Origin: Carboxylicivirga sp964602515
Lineage (GTDB): Bacteria; Bacteroidota; Bacteroidia; Bacteroidales; Marinilabiliaceae
Direction: 5' to 3'
DNA: 64,000 nucleotides
Assembly: GCA_964602515.1 (NCBI GenBank)
Contig: CAZRRJ010000002.1
Coordinates: 310,001-374,000, forward strand
Shown piece by piece: positions 42,834-52,300 of the stretch (its first letter is position 1; the number at the start of each line of letters is the position of its first letter). A program made the translations under genes and the position numbers. The notes under the pieces are model-generated. The model saw nothing but the letters and a program-made list of their open reading frames with translations. It made no database searches and had not been told where the DNA came from.

Positions 42834-44366
42834 ATGACCATAGAGCTAATGGATACCACCTTGCGCGATGGAGAGCAAACCACGGGCGTTTCGTTCAACG
42901 AGTCGGAGAAGTTGGCTATGGCCGCTATCTTGCTCGAAGAACTGAAAGTTGATCGTATTGAGGTTGCTTCAGCCAGGGTAAGCGACGGGGAGTACCGGGC
43001 AGTACAAAAAATTGCGGAGTGGGCATCAAAAAAAGGAATGCTCGATAAGGTAGAAGTATTGGGATTTGTTGATGGAACAACATCACTGGAGTGGATACAA
43101 AGTGCCGGTGGGCGTGTCATTAACCTTCTGACCAAAGGTTCTTTAAAACATGTAACAAGTCAATTACGTAAAACGCCGGAGGAACATGTAACAGATATTA
43201 AGCAGGTACTTTTGGCCGCAGAGATAATGAATATTGATGTCAATATTTATTTGGAAGACTGGTCAAATGGTATGTTAGAATCACCCGATTATGTCTTCTT
43301 TTTGTTAGATGAATTACAGGATACCAATATCAAACGGTTTATGTTACCTGATACGTTAGGCATTTTAAATCCAGACCAGGTGATGGAGTTTTGCTCATCA
43401 ATCATTACACGGTATCCTGATATGCATATTGATTTTCATGCGCATAATGATTATGATTTGGCAGTAGCCAATGTGTTTGCGGCTATTCGGGCCGGTGTGC
43501 AGGGCATTCATACAACAATTAATGGCTTGGGAGAACGTGCTGGTAATGCGCCTTTAGCTAGTGTTGTTGGTATTTTTACAGATCAATTAGGGGTTAGCTC
43601 AAACCTTGATGAATCGAGGTTAACCAAGGTAAGTCAGATGGTAGAGAGCTTCTCTGGTATCCGGATACCAACCAATAAACCATTAATTGGTGAATTTGTG
43701 TTTACTCAATGTAGCGGTGTTCATGCTGACGGGGATAATAAAGACAACCTGTATTTTAATAACCTGATGCCAGAGCGTTTTGGACGTGTTCGTAAATATG
43801 CACTTGGAAAGACATCCGGTAAAGCCAATATTCTTAAAAATCTTGAGGAATTAGGAATTGATCTTTCCCAGGAGGAAATGAAGAAAGTGACAGAACGGGT
43901 AATTGAGTTGGGTGATAAGAAAGAAATGGTAACCACTGAGGATCTGCCTTATATCATTTCTGATGTTCTTCAAAGTAAATCAATTAAGGAACATATCAAA
44001 ATTGTTAATTACAGCCTTTCATTAACACGGGGCTTGCAACCAACAGCCAGTGTAAGCATACAGATTGATGGTAAAACTTACCAAGAAACATCCAATGGTG
44101 ATGGTATGTATGATGGTTTTATGAAAGCACTGTGGAAAATTTATGACCGGCTGGGAAAGAGTCACCCTGTTTTATTGGATTATACAGTAACAATTCCTCC
44201 CGGTGGAAAAACAGATGCTTTGGTTGAAACACTTATTGCCTGGGACTTTAAAGGTAAAATATTTAAAACCAGGGGGCTTGATGCAGATCAAACAGAAGCA
44301 GCGATTAAGGCAACTGTAAAAATGCTTAACTTAATCGAAAATGGAAATTTGAAAATTATAAACTAG
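42834..44366 (+). CDS. 2-isopropylmalate synthase homologue (possible citramalate synthase)
   Basis: 510 residues. A second DRE-TIM metallolyase: MDTTLRDGEQTTGVSFNESEK, RIEVASARVSDGEY, HIDFHAHNDYDLAVANVFA (metal ligands) and a C-terminal LeuA-like regulatory domain (TRGLQPTASVSIQIDGK). It is clearly diverged from LeuA at 39099, notably at the substrate loop (ASARVS instead of GFPVSS). Bacteroides carry the same extra gene between leuD and leuB. Candidate activities are citramalate synthesis from pyruvate (a threonine-free route to isoleucine) or a second isopropylmalate synthase; sequence alone does not decide. Confidence 0.85.
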   Translation: MTIELMDTTLRDGEQTTGVSFNESEKLAMAAILLEELKVDRIEVASARVSDGEYRAVQKIAEWASKKGMLDKVEVLGFVDGTTSLEWIQSAGGRVINLLTKGSLKHVTSQLRKTPEEHVTDIKQVLLAAEIMNIDVNIYLEDWSNGMLESPDYVFFLLDELQDTNIKRFMLPDTLGILNPDQVMEFCSSIITRYPDMHIDFHAHNDYDLAVANVFAAIRAGVQGIHTTINGLGERAGNAPLASVVGIFTDQLGVSSNLDESRLTKVSQMVESFSGIRIPTNKPLIGEFVFTQCSGVHADGDNKDNLYFNNLMPERFGRVRKYALGKTSGKANILKNLEELGIDLSQEEMKKVTERVIELGDKKEMVTTEDLPYIISDVLQSKSIKEHIKIVNYSLSLTRGLQPTASVSIQIDGKTYQETSNGDGMYDGFMKALWKIYDRLGKSHPVLLDYTVTIPPGGKTDALVETLIAWDFKGKIFKTRGLDADQTEAAIKATVKMLNLIENGNLKIIN

Positions 44367-44369
44367 ACT

Positions 44370-44455
44370 AAGAGATATTAGACCGATAGGTGATAAGACA
44401 ATAGCTTACATCTGGTATTATAGTCTAATAATCTACTGTCTATTAATCTATTATA
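44370..44455. repeat. Imperfect palindromic spacer, leuA2-leuB
   Basis: The left half (AGATATTAGACCGATAGGTG, then ATAAGACAATAG) is approximately complementary to the right half (ATAGTCTAATAATCTACTG, then TCTATTAATCTATTA). Confidence 0.55.
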
Positions 44456-44460
44456 TAGAA

Positions 44461-45525
44461 ATGAAATTAAATATTGCAGTTTTGCCAGGTGATGGCATTG
44501 GACCCGAGATAGTTGAGCAGGCACAAAAAGTAATTGATGCCGTTGCTGATAAATTTAATCACGAAGTAATATACACCAATGCATTGGTTGGTGCTATTGC
44601 TATTGATAACGTTGGTAACCCTTATCCGGAAGAGACACATGAGATTTGCATGAAATCAGATGCCGTGTTATTTGGAGCTATTGGTGATCCTAAATACGAT
44701 AATGACCCCAAAGCAAAAGTTCGTCCGGAGCAAGGTTTGTTAAATATGCGTAAAAAGCTTGGTCTGTATGCCAATATTCGTCCGGTAAGTACCTTCCCGT
44801 CTTTATTGGATAAGAGTCCGTTGCGTTTGGATATTGTTGATGGAGCTGATTTTGTTGTAGTCAGAGAACTAACCGGAGGTATTTATTTTGGAGAAAAAGG
44901 TCGTTCGGAAGATTTGAAGAAAGCATTTGACACATGCACTTATACCACGGAAGAGATAGAGCGGATTCTTAAACTTGCTTTTACATATGCAGGAAAGCGT
45001 AATAAGCGATTAACGGTGGTTGATAAGGCTAATGTACTGGCTACATCGCGCTTATGGAGGGAAACAGCGCAGGCCATGGAGCCTGAACACAAAGATATTG
45101 AAGTGGATTATATGTTTGTGGATAATGCTGCTATGCAGTTAATACAGTGGCCTAAGAAATTTGATGTCATGGTTACGGAAAATATGTTTGGTGATATACT
45201 CAGTGATGAAGCATCGGTAATAACAGGTTCACTTGGTCTGTTACCTTCTGCATCAGTTGGTGTTCATACATCTGTTTTTGAACCTATCCACGGATCATAT
45301 CCACAAGCTGCCGGAAAAGACATTGCAAATCCAATTGCAACAGTTCTTTCAGCAGCTATGTTACTCGAATCCTTGAATTTGCTGGATGAGGCGAAAGCTG
45401 TACGTGATGCAGTTAGTAAGTCATTGTCTGAAGGTGTTGTAACGGAAGATATTGTAAGAGAAGGTAAAGCCTATCGTACATCAGAAGTTGGAGATTGGCT
45501 CGCTAATTATTTAAAAACAAACTAA
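44461..45525 (+). CDS. leuB: 3-isopropylmalate dehydrogenase
   Basis: 354 residues of the isocitrate/isopropylmalate dehydrogenase family. Seen are the N-terminal LPGDGIGPEIVEQA, the substrate-binding arginines in the NMRKKLGLYANIRPV and VVRELTGGIYFGE segments, VVDKANVLATSRLWRE, and the metal/NAD segment TENMFGDILSDEAS, then EPIHGSYPQAAGKDIANP. It oxidises 3-isopropylmalate, leading to the leucine oxo acid. ilvA follows. Confidence 0.97.
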   Translation: MKLNIAVLPGDGIGPEIVEQAQKVIDAVADKFNHEVIYTNALVGAIAIDNVGNPYPEETHEICMKSDAVLFGAIGDPKYDNDPKAKVRPEQGLLNMRKKLGLYANIRPVSTFPSLLDKSPLRLDIVDGADFVVVRELTGGIYFGEKGRSEDLKKAFDTCTYTTEEIERILKLAFTYAGKRNKRLTVVDKANVLATSRLWRETAQAMEPEHKDIEVDYMFVDNAAMQLIQWPKKFDVMVTENMFGDILSDEASVITGSLGLLPSASVGVHTSVFEPIHGSYPQAAGKDIANPIATVLSAAMLLESLNLLDEAKAVRDAVSKSLSEGVVTEDIVREGKAYRTSEVGDWLANYLKTN

Positions 45526-45537
45526 TATAAATACTAA

Positions 45538-45571
45538 AAATACCTGGCCGGTTTAAAACTGTCAGGTATTT
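45538..45571. terminator. Hairpin between leuB and ilvA
   Basis: A 9-bp perfect stem (45538-45546 with 45563-45571) with a 16-nt loop that can pair further. No T tract follows, so it may reduce rather than stop transcription into ilvA. Confidence 0.5.
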
Positions 45572-45577
45572 AAGTAT

Positions 45578-46879
45578 ATGTTTTACTCCATCAACAAAAT
45601 GACAACAAAAAAAGGAATAGCAGCTGATTCAGATTTTTACCCAAATCTTGAAACAGTTAGAAAAGCTAAAGAAACCATAAGTAAAGTTGTAGAAACAACA
45701 CCACTCACCCGTAATCGTAACCTGTCAAATAAATTTTGTGCCAACATCATGTTGAAGCGCGAAGATCTACAAACAGTTCGGTCTTATAAGATACGTGGAG
45801 CCTACAACAAAATCAAGGGTCTGAACAAGCAACAAGTCTTATCCGGTATTGTATGTGCCAGTGCTGGTAATCATGCCCAGGGAGTTGCCTACTCATGTAA
45901 GGAATTAGGCATTAATGGTTATATCTATATGCCAACAACAACGCCTCGACAAAAGGTAAACCAGGTAAAGATGTTTGGGCAGGATTTTGTGGAAGTTGTG
46001 CTTAAAGGCGATACCTATGATGATGCTTATAATGCAGCAATGAAGGAATGTAAACGTACAGGACGTACATTTATTCATCCCTTTGATGATCCTCAGATTA
46101 TTGAAGGGCAGGCTACTGTTGGTTTAGAAGTATACGAACAGGCAGAAAAACCTATTGATTATATTTTTGTACCCATTGGTGGAGGTGGACTGGCTTCCGG
46201 CCTTGGTGCTTATATAAAACAGGTTTCGCCCGAAACTAAAATTATAGGGGTTGAGCCGGCCGGTGCACCAGCTATGCAGCAAGCTATGGAAAAGGGTGAA
46301 GTGGTTGAATTACCTGAAATTGATAAGTTTGTTGATGGAGCTGCTGTTCAGAAAGTGGGAGGTGTAAATTTATCAATTTGTAAACGGGTACTTGATGATA
46401 TTATTCTTGTGCCAGAAGGTAAAATCTGCACTAAGATATTGGAGCTATATAATTATGAAGCAATTGTGGTGGAGCCAGCTGGTGCTTTAAGTATTGCTGC
46501 ACTTGATTTTTATGCTGAACAGATTATAGGTAAAAATGTAGTATGTATCCTTAGCGGGAGTAATAATGATATTACCCGAACAGAAGAAATAAAAGAACGT
46601 TCATTACTTTATGAGGGATTGAAACACTATTTTATTGTTCGTTTTCCACAGCGTGCAGGAGCACTAAAAACGTTTGTTGATAAAGTATTGGGGCCGAATG
46701 ATGATATTACGCACTTTGAGTACAGTAAAAAAACAGCACGTGAGCGTGGTCCTGCTGTTATAGGTATTGAGGTGCAGCGACCTGAGGATTTTGATGGTTT
46801 GATGGAACGGATGGAATCCAATGGTTTTGTTTCGGAATACCTTAATGAAAAACCTTCTTTGTTTCAGTATTTGATCTGA
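45578..46879 (+). CDS. ilvA: Threonine ammonia-lyase
   Basis: 433 residues, PLP fold-type II: VRSYKIRGAYNK (Schiff-base Lys71), ASAGNHAQGVAYSC (phosphate/substrate loop) and PIGGGGLASGLGAY. The single C-terminal ACT-like domain (YFIVRFPQRAGALKTFVDKV) gives isoleucine feedback. It makes 2-oxobutyrate from threonine, the entry to isoleucine. The start may instead be the ATG at 45599 (seven codons later). Its place at the operon end explains why the leader peptide is rich in Ile as well as Val and Leu. Confidence 0.95.
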   Translation: MFYSINKMTTKKGIAADSDFYPNLETVRKAKETISKVVETTPLTRNRNLSNKFCANIMLKREDLQTVRSYKIRGAYNKIKGLNKQQVLSGIVCASAGNHAQGVAYSCKELGINGYIYMPTTTPRQKVNQVKMFGQDFVEVVLKGDTYDDAYNAAMKECKRTGRTFIHPFDDPQIIEGQATVGLEVYEQAEKPIDYIFVPIGGGGLASGLGAYIKQVSPETKIIGVEPAGAPAMQQAMEKGEVVELPEIDKFVDGAAVQKVGGVNLSICKRVLDDIILVPEGKICTKILELYNYEAIVVEPAGALSIAALDFYAEQIIGKNVVCILSGSNNDITRTEEIKERSLLYEGLKHYFIVRFPQRAGALKTFVDKVLGPNDDITHFEYSKKTARERGPAVIGIEVQRPEDFDGLMERMESNGFVSEYLNEKPSLFQYLI

Positions 46880-46908
46880 TGGTTCAATAATGCACATATG
46901 TTTTTGAG

Positions 46909-47052
46909 GGTATCCGAAAAGTAAAGTCATCGGCTCATTCTAAAAATTCAGTGTTACTTCGGTTATAGAGGGAGACTGAATTTCAATGACTTCCCTTTGG
47001 GAATTTAAGAGTGAAAGTTGTTGAGGGCAGGTGGTACTGCTTTTCGGATACC
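46909..47052. mobile_element. 144-bp element with 13-bp perfect terminal inverted repeats (MITE candidate)
   Basis: The ends GGTATCCGAAAAG (46909-46921) and CTTTTCGGATACC (47040-47052) are perfect inverted repeats. Nested inside are two more inverted pairs: AAGTCAT/ATGACTT (46924-46930 with 46986-46992) and AAATTCAGT/ACTGAATTT (46944-46952 with 46975-46983). No coding capacity and no clear target-site duplication. It is 29 bp past ilvA. Either a miniature transposable element or a complex terminator-like fold; no second copy is present in this window. Confidence 0.55.
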
Positions 47053-47113
47053 TTATTATTGCAATAGTATCTCATCCTAATTTGTGATGATACGTGTAAG
47101 GATATCACTATTA

Positions 47114-47146
47114 TTTGCTAATGAACTAACAATTCTTATATCTTTG
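47114..47146 (+). promoter_or_regulatory. Promoter of the ECF sigma gene
   Basis: TTTG (47114-47117), 21 bp, then TATCTTTG (47139-47146). A start near 47153 leaves no ATG before the TTG codon at 47176, which supports the TTG start of the sigma factor. Confidence 0.65.
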
Positions 47147-47175
47147 GCACAGCTATCTGAACGAATATTTTTGCT

Positions 47176-47769
47176 TTGAATACTTCACGAGAAATAAATA
47201 CCGACCTTATTCAAAAAGGAAACCACCTTGAGTTTTCACGCTTGATGGATATTTATTCCGATGCTTTGTTTTTGTTTGCAAAGGGTATTTTATCTAATTC
47301 CCAGGTTGCAGAAGAAGTCGTAAGCGATGTGTTTATAAAAGTTTGGGAAACAAGAAGCAGGTTATTGGAAGTTGATAACTTAAAGAGTTATTTGTACAGT
47401 GCAGTGCGTAATCAATCCATATCTTTCTTACGAAGTAAAAACAAAGACATTATTTCGCTGGAAGATATTAATCATTTCTATTTTGAACCAGTAGATACAC
47501 CTGATGAAGAGCTGATAGCAGAAGAAAAACTTCAAAATATCTATAAAGCTATTAATTATCTTCCGGCCCAGACCAAGATGGTATTCTCACTGGCTAAAGT
47601 ACAAGGGTTAAAATACAAGGAAATTGCTGAGATATTAAATATTTCCGTTAAAACAGTAGACTATCATGTGGCATCAGCCGTAAAGAAAATATGTGAGTCA
47701 CTCGATAAGGATAAATCGAACAATAGTGCGCAAATACTTAAAGTATTTTTTGTGTTGTTAGGCAACTAA
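47176..47769 (+). CDS. ECF RNA polymerase sigma factor (FecI-like), TTG start
   Basis: 197 residues. Sigma region 2 is at about 25-95 (FSRLMDIYSDALFLFAKGIL, EEVVSDVFIKVWETR) and region 4 at about 125-180 (QTKMVFSLAKVQGLKYKEIA, then ILNISVKTVDYHVASA). No in-frame ATG precedes the conserved start of region 2, so TTG is taken as initiator. Together with the FecR gene and the STN-bearing SusC downstream, it forms a trans-envelope signalling set: ligand binding outside would release this sigma factor to transcribe the mannan/glycoprotein locus. Confidence 0.92.
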   Translation: MNTSREINTDLIQKGNHLEFSRLMDIYSDALFLFAKGILSNSQVAEEVVSDVFIKVWETRSRLLEVDNLKSYLYSAVRNQSISFLRSKNKDIISLEDINHFYFEPVDTPDEELIAEEKLQNIYKAINYLPAQTKMVFSLAKVQGLKYKEIAEILNISVKTVDYHVASAVKKICESLDKDKSNNSAQILKVFFVLLGN

Positions 47770-48234
47770 TTATAAGATTTTAAAAAGCCGGATTTACACA
47801 TAATGGGTTAGTTGATAAAGAAAGCTACATTTTGTTATTATAAGTTGCAATATATGTAAGATGTGTTAACGGAGTATTAGAATCTGATGCCAAAACGCTT
47901 CTGTGTATTTGGTTTTTGTGTTAAGATTATTAATGGCAGCTTTGCCCACTTTTAGTACCTTTTAGATAGAGATCTTGTTTTAGGTATTACTCTGAAATTA
48001 ATTCTAGATATTTTATTTCTTATTCAAGTGAGTTTGCAAGATTAAACTCTTTGATTCTTTTATTGGGCTGGTTTATGCACGTTTGTAAAAACCAAATGTG
48101 CTTAATGTGGACGGAGTGTGTGTGCAATATATCTGCATTACTTTATCCACATTGTAAAAAAAACTAAAAAAAGATAAAATTTTCACTAGTGATTTGTTTT
48201 TTCCTTGCGTCATGTATATGAAAGCGTAAAATGC
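47770..48234. other. Gene-free interval between sigma and anti-sigma genes
   Basis: 465 bp, AT-rich, no open frame with coding character. It contains one 8-bp inverted repeat, AATGTGGA (48104-48111) with TCCACATT (48146-48153). No consensus promoter found. A gap this long between partner genes suggests that the anti-sigma gene is transcribed separately, possibly from an ECF-dependent promoter. Confidence 0.5.
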
Positions 48235-49194
48235 ATGAAGAAAATTGACAATAAATACGAGTTACTGTCCAGGCAACTATCCGGTGAATGTCCTGAAGAA
48301 AAAAAGGAAACATGTCATGATGATATACCGGATCATCATCGCCAGACTTTGTCTGCATATTGGAATAATTATTTTCCATCAGTTGCTCATGAAACGAAAA
48401 ACCGTATAACAGGAAATGCTATGTTGCATATTCTTGGTAATAAACCTCAAAAATCTTACCGTATGGCCTACTGGCATAGTGCAGTAGCTATTTTGGTGGT
48501 TAGTTTAGGTATTTCTGTTTTATGGGGAATATTTAATAACTCAGGTCATAATATGATTCAGTATGTGGCCAATGCAGGAGAAATTAAAAATATTGTATTG
48601 CCGGATGGTACTAATGTTAACCTTAATGCAGGTTCCACTTTAATTATTCAGGAAGGTTTTAAATCGGACAAACGCCAGGTTGTATTGCTGGGAGAAGGCT
48701 ATTTTGATGTGGCAAAGGATAAACGCAAGCCTTTTGAAATTTCCACATCACATTTAAAGGTAAGTGTTTTAGGTACCCGGTTTAATTTAAAAGCTTATCC
48801 AGAAGATCAACATATACTGGCTTCGCTGGATGAAGGCAAGATACAATTGAAAGGTGGGTTTAACAATGAACAGCCGGTTTATTTAAATGCAGGGCAAGAG
48901 GCTATTTTCGATAAAGACAACGGACAGTTAAATGTTAGAGATTATCTAAAAAACCGTTCGGGGCAATGGAAAGATGGAAAGATAATTTTTTATAGCAATA
49001 CGCTTTCTGAAATTGCAATAATGCTGGAACGTAAATTCGATGTTAAAATTGTTATAATGGACGAAGAGGTTAAAAGCTATAAGTTTTCAGGAGATTTTAG
49101 TGATGCTGAATTATTTGAACTATTAGGTTACCTGTGTGCTGCACGTCCGTTTAAATTTAGTGCCAGTGGCAATTATATTATTATTACAAAGTAA
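48235..49194 (+). CDS. FecR-type anti-sigma factor
   Basis: 319 residues from the ATG at 48235 (MKKIDNKYELLSRQLSGE); an upstream TTG would add ten residues without support. A cytoplasmic sigma-binding N-terminus (about 1-75), one membrane helix (about 79-102, MAYWHSAVAILVVSLGISVL), then the periplasmic FecR domain (GEIKNIVLPDGTNVNLNAGS, VVLLGEGYFDVAKDKRKPFEI, VLGTRFNLKAYPED) and a C-terminal STN-contacting domain (SNTLSEIAIMLERKFDVKI). It holds the ECF sigma factor until the STN domain of SusC signals. Confidence 0.94.
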   Translation: MKKIDNKYELLSRQLSGECPEEKKETCHDDIPDHHRQTLSAYWNNYFPSVAHETKNRITGNAMLHILGNKPQKSYRMAYWHSAVAILVVSLGISVLWGIFNNSGHNMIQYVANAGEIKNIVLPDGTNVNLNAGSTLIIQEGFKSDKRQVVLLGEGYFDVAKDKRKPFEISTSHLKVSVLGTRFNLKAYPEDQHILASLDEGKIQLKGGFNNEQPVYLNAGQEAIFDKDNGQLNVRDYLKNRSGQWKDGKIIFYSNTLSEIAIMLERKFDVKIVIMDEEVKSYKFSGDFSDAELFELLGYLCAARPFKFSASGNYIIITK

Positions 49195-49312
49195 AAATTA
49201 AACTATAAATATATTAGCAAATGAGTTAAGAGTAATAAAAAAGGAGATGCGCCAACACCTCCTCTAAAAAAGAATTTCAATTTTTTGTTTAACAAGTAAA
49301 CGATTCAAATTT

Positions 49313-52300
49313 ATGAAAAAAAAACCGTTCTGGGAAGAGCTGTGCCTAAACAGTTCCTGCCAAAAAATTTGGAAAGTCATGAGATTGACCATAGCACTAA
49401 TCATTTTTTTTAGCCTGAATGTTTCGGCATTAACCAAAGCACAAACTGTAAAAGTAGATGTAAACCTTAAAAAAGCCAGTTTAAAAGAAGCTTTAGAAGT
49501 GATTAAATCACAGAGTGAGTTAAATTTTATTTACAATAATGATTTGGTTAATGATAATAGCCAGATTTCTATTAATGCAACAAATAAAGATGTAACAGAA
49601 GTATTACAAATCATGCTTAATCAGGCAGGCCTTGATTATCGTGTTGTGGATAATAATGTTATCATTTATCCTGTAAAAAGTAAACAGCAAGAGGACACTT
49701 ATGAAGCTATTCAACAACAGAATATTATTCAGGTAGAAGGTAAGGTAACTGATGATACAGGAGAACCACTGCCGGGTGTTAATGTATTTGAAAAGGCGAA
49801 TTCAACAAACGGTGTAATTACTAGTTTTGATGGAACTTATAAAATAGAAGTAAGTTCAGAGGAAGCTGTGCTTACTTTTTCATTTATTGGCTTCCAGCCA
49901 CAGGATGTTAATGTTGCAGGAAGAAGCTCTGTTAATATTACATTAGTAGAAGAATCAATAGGCCTTGAAGAGGTTATTGCTGTTGGTTATGGTATACAGA
50001 AAAAAACAGAAGTAACCAGTTCAATTGCCAAGGTTACTGCTGATAACTTTAATAAAGGATTTGCAACCAATGCTTTACAATCTATTGAAGGTAAAGTTGC
50101 CGGATTACAAATTGTTCGTACTGCCGGTACCGATCCGAATGCTTCTCCACGGGTACGTTTGCGTGGTACATCATCGTTAAATGCATCCAGTGACCCTTTA
50201 ATTATTATTGACGGTATTACTGGTGGAGATATAAGCTCTGTTGCACCTGAAGATATTGAAAGTATGGATGTGCTGCGTGATGGTTCTGCTGCAGCTATCT
50301 ATGGTACACGAGGTACAAATGGTGTAATTATTATTACAACAAAAAAGGGTTCCACAGGCGAACTAATGGTTGAGTATTCTGGTTATGCATCAACAGAAGA
50401 TGCTGTTGCACTACCTAATGTGTTATCAGCTGATGAATATCGTGCGTATGGCGATGCCATCGGTATCAACTATGTAGATGGTGGGGAAAATACAAATTGG
50501 GCTAAAGAGTTGTTAAGAAAAAACATCTCTCATGTTCATAATATCTCTTTTTCAGGAGGTAATCAAAAATTGAGCTACCGGGCATCGGTTAACTATCGAA
50601 ACCTTGAAGGTATTGTTATTAATACCGGGCAAGAGTATCTAAACGGACGAATTAACTTAACACATAAGGGGTATGACGATCGTTTAAAGGTTCAGTTAAA
50701 TATGTCATCAACAGTTATTGATAAGGACTATACTTCATATTCAGCTTTTGATATGGCGGCCGTATTAAATCCAACACAGCCAGTAAAAAATGATGATGGT
50801 ACTTATTGGCAACCCGGTGGATATGGAGAATTTAATCCAATATCCAATTTAAATCAACAGCGCAGAGGTGGTAAGGAAAAGAACAGCCAGATGAGCTTGC
50901 GTGCTGATTTTGACTTACTGAAGAATTTAACTGTAAGTAGTTTTGGTGCCATAGATATTCGTGATTTACTGGAGCATGAGTATGATGAGATAACGTCGAG
51001 AAGTTCGGAAACAGGTGGTTATCTTGGTAGAGCTAAGCAAAAAACATGGCAGCGCTATAAAAAGATGTTTGAAGGAACAGCTAACTATAAAAAGGTAGTA
51101 GATAGTCATGTGTTTACTTTGTTAGGCGGTTACAGCTATGAAGACCGTTCGTATGAAGATTTTTGGGCTGAAAACAAAGATTTTATCAGTGATGCACAAA
51201 AGTACCACGATTTAGGTGCCGGATCGGGTCTTGAAGAAGGAAGGGCTGATATGGACAGCTATAAAAAGACGGAAAAGCTAATTGCTTTCTTTGGCCGTTT
51301 TACTTACTCATATGAGAGTAAATACTTGTTATCAGCTACTGTTCGCAGAGAAGGGTCATCTAAGTTTGGAGATAATAACAAATGGGCTACTTTCCCTGCT
51401 GTTTCGGCAGGATGGCGAATTGTGGAGGAAGACTTTTTAAACGATACGGATTGGCTAAATGAATTAAAGCTTAGGATTGGGTATGGTGTAACAGGTAATA
51501 TTGTTAGTGATCCATATGAATCAATTCCACGTATGGGTGCCGGAGGTATTTATATTCTGAATGGAAAATATGTTAAATCTTATGGCTCAATATCAAATCC
51601 AAATCCAAACCTTCAGTGGGAAACTAAAAAGGAAACCAATATTGGATTGGATTTTGGCTTCTTCAATAACCGTATTAGTGGTTCGGTTGATGCCTATAGA
51701 CGTACTACAAATGATCTGTTATGGAAGTTAACAGCACAGGTGCCTCCGATGATACACAAGGAGGTTTTATCCAACATTGGTGAGATCAAGAATCAGGGTA
51801 TTGAAGTGGCATTACAAACAAAAATTGTAGATAATGGTATTTGGAATGTAGGATTAGATGCTACTTTTTCATATAACGAAAATGAGTTGGTGAGTTTATC
51901 TGATGAAACGTTCCAGTTTCAGGCTATAAACTATGAAGATTTACCTGCTCCAGGGCAATTAGGTACAATCTTCCGTTATGAGGAAGGGCATCCAATAGGA
52001 TCATTCTATGGCTATAAGTACCAGGGATTAACTGAAAACGGGGAATGGATATTTGAAGATATTGACGGAAAAGAAGGCATAACAGATGCTGACCGCCAGT
52101 TTTTGGGCAATGGTAACCCAAAGTTTAATTTATCATTTAGCCCCTATGTTAATGTTAAAGGCTTTGATTTTTCTATGAATTTCCGTGGTGCATTGGGCTT
52201 TGATATCCTGAATGTAAATAAAATGTACTTTGGTAATCCGCTCTGGTACCCGGGTAATATGTTACGATCAGCAAGTAACTCTCCTGTAAATGAAGATCCG

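Noticed and set aside
49242..49263. AGGAG/CTCCT hairpin before susC as a regulatory terminator
   Set aside because: Only 5 bp of stem with a 12-nt loop and no T tract; too weak to call.
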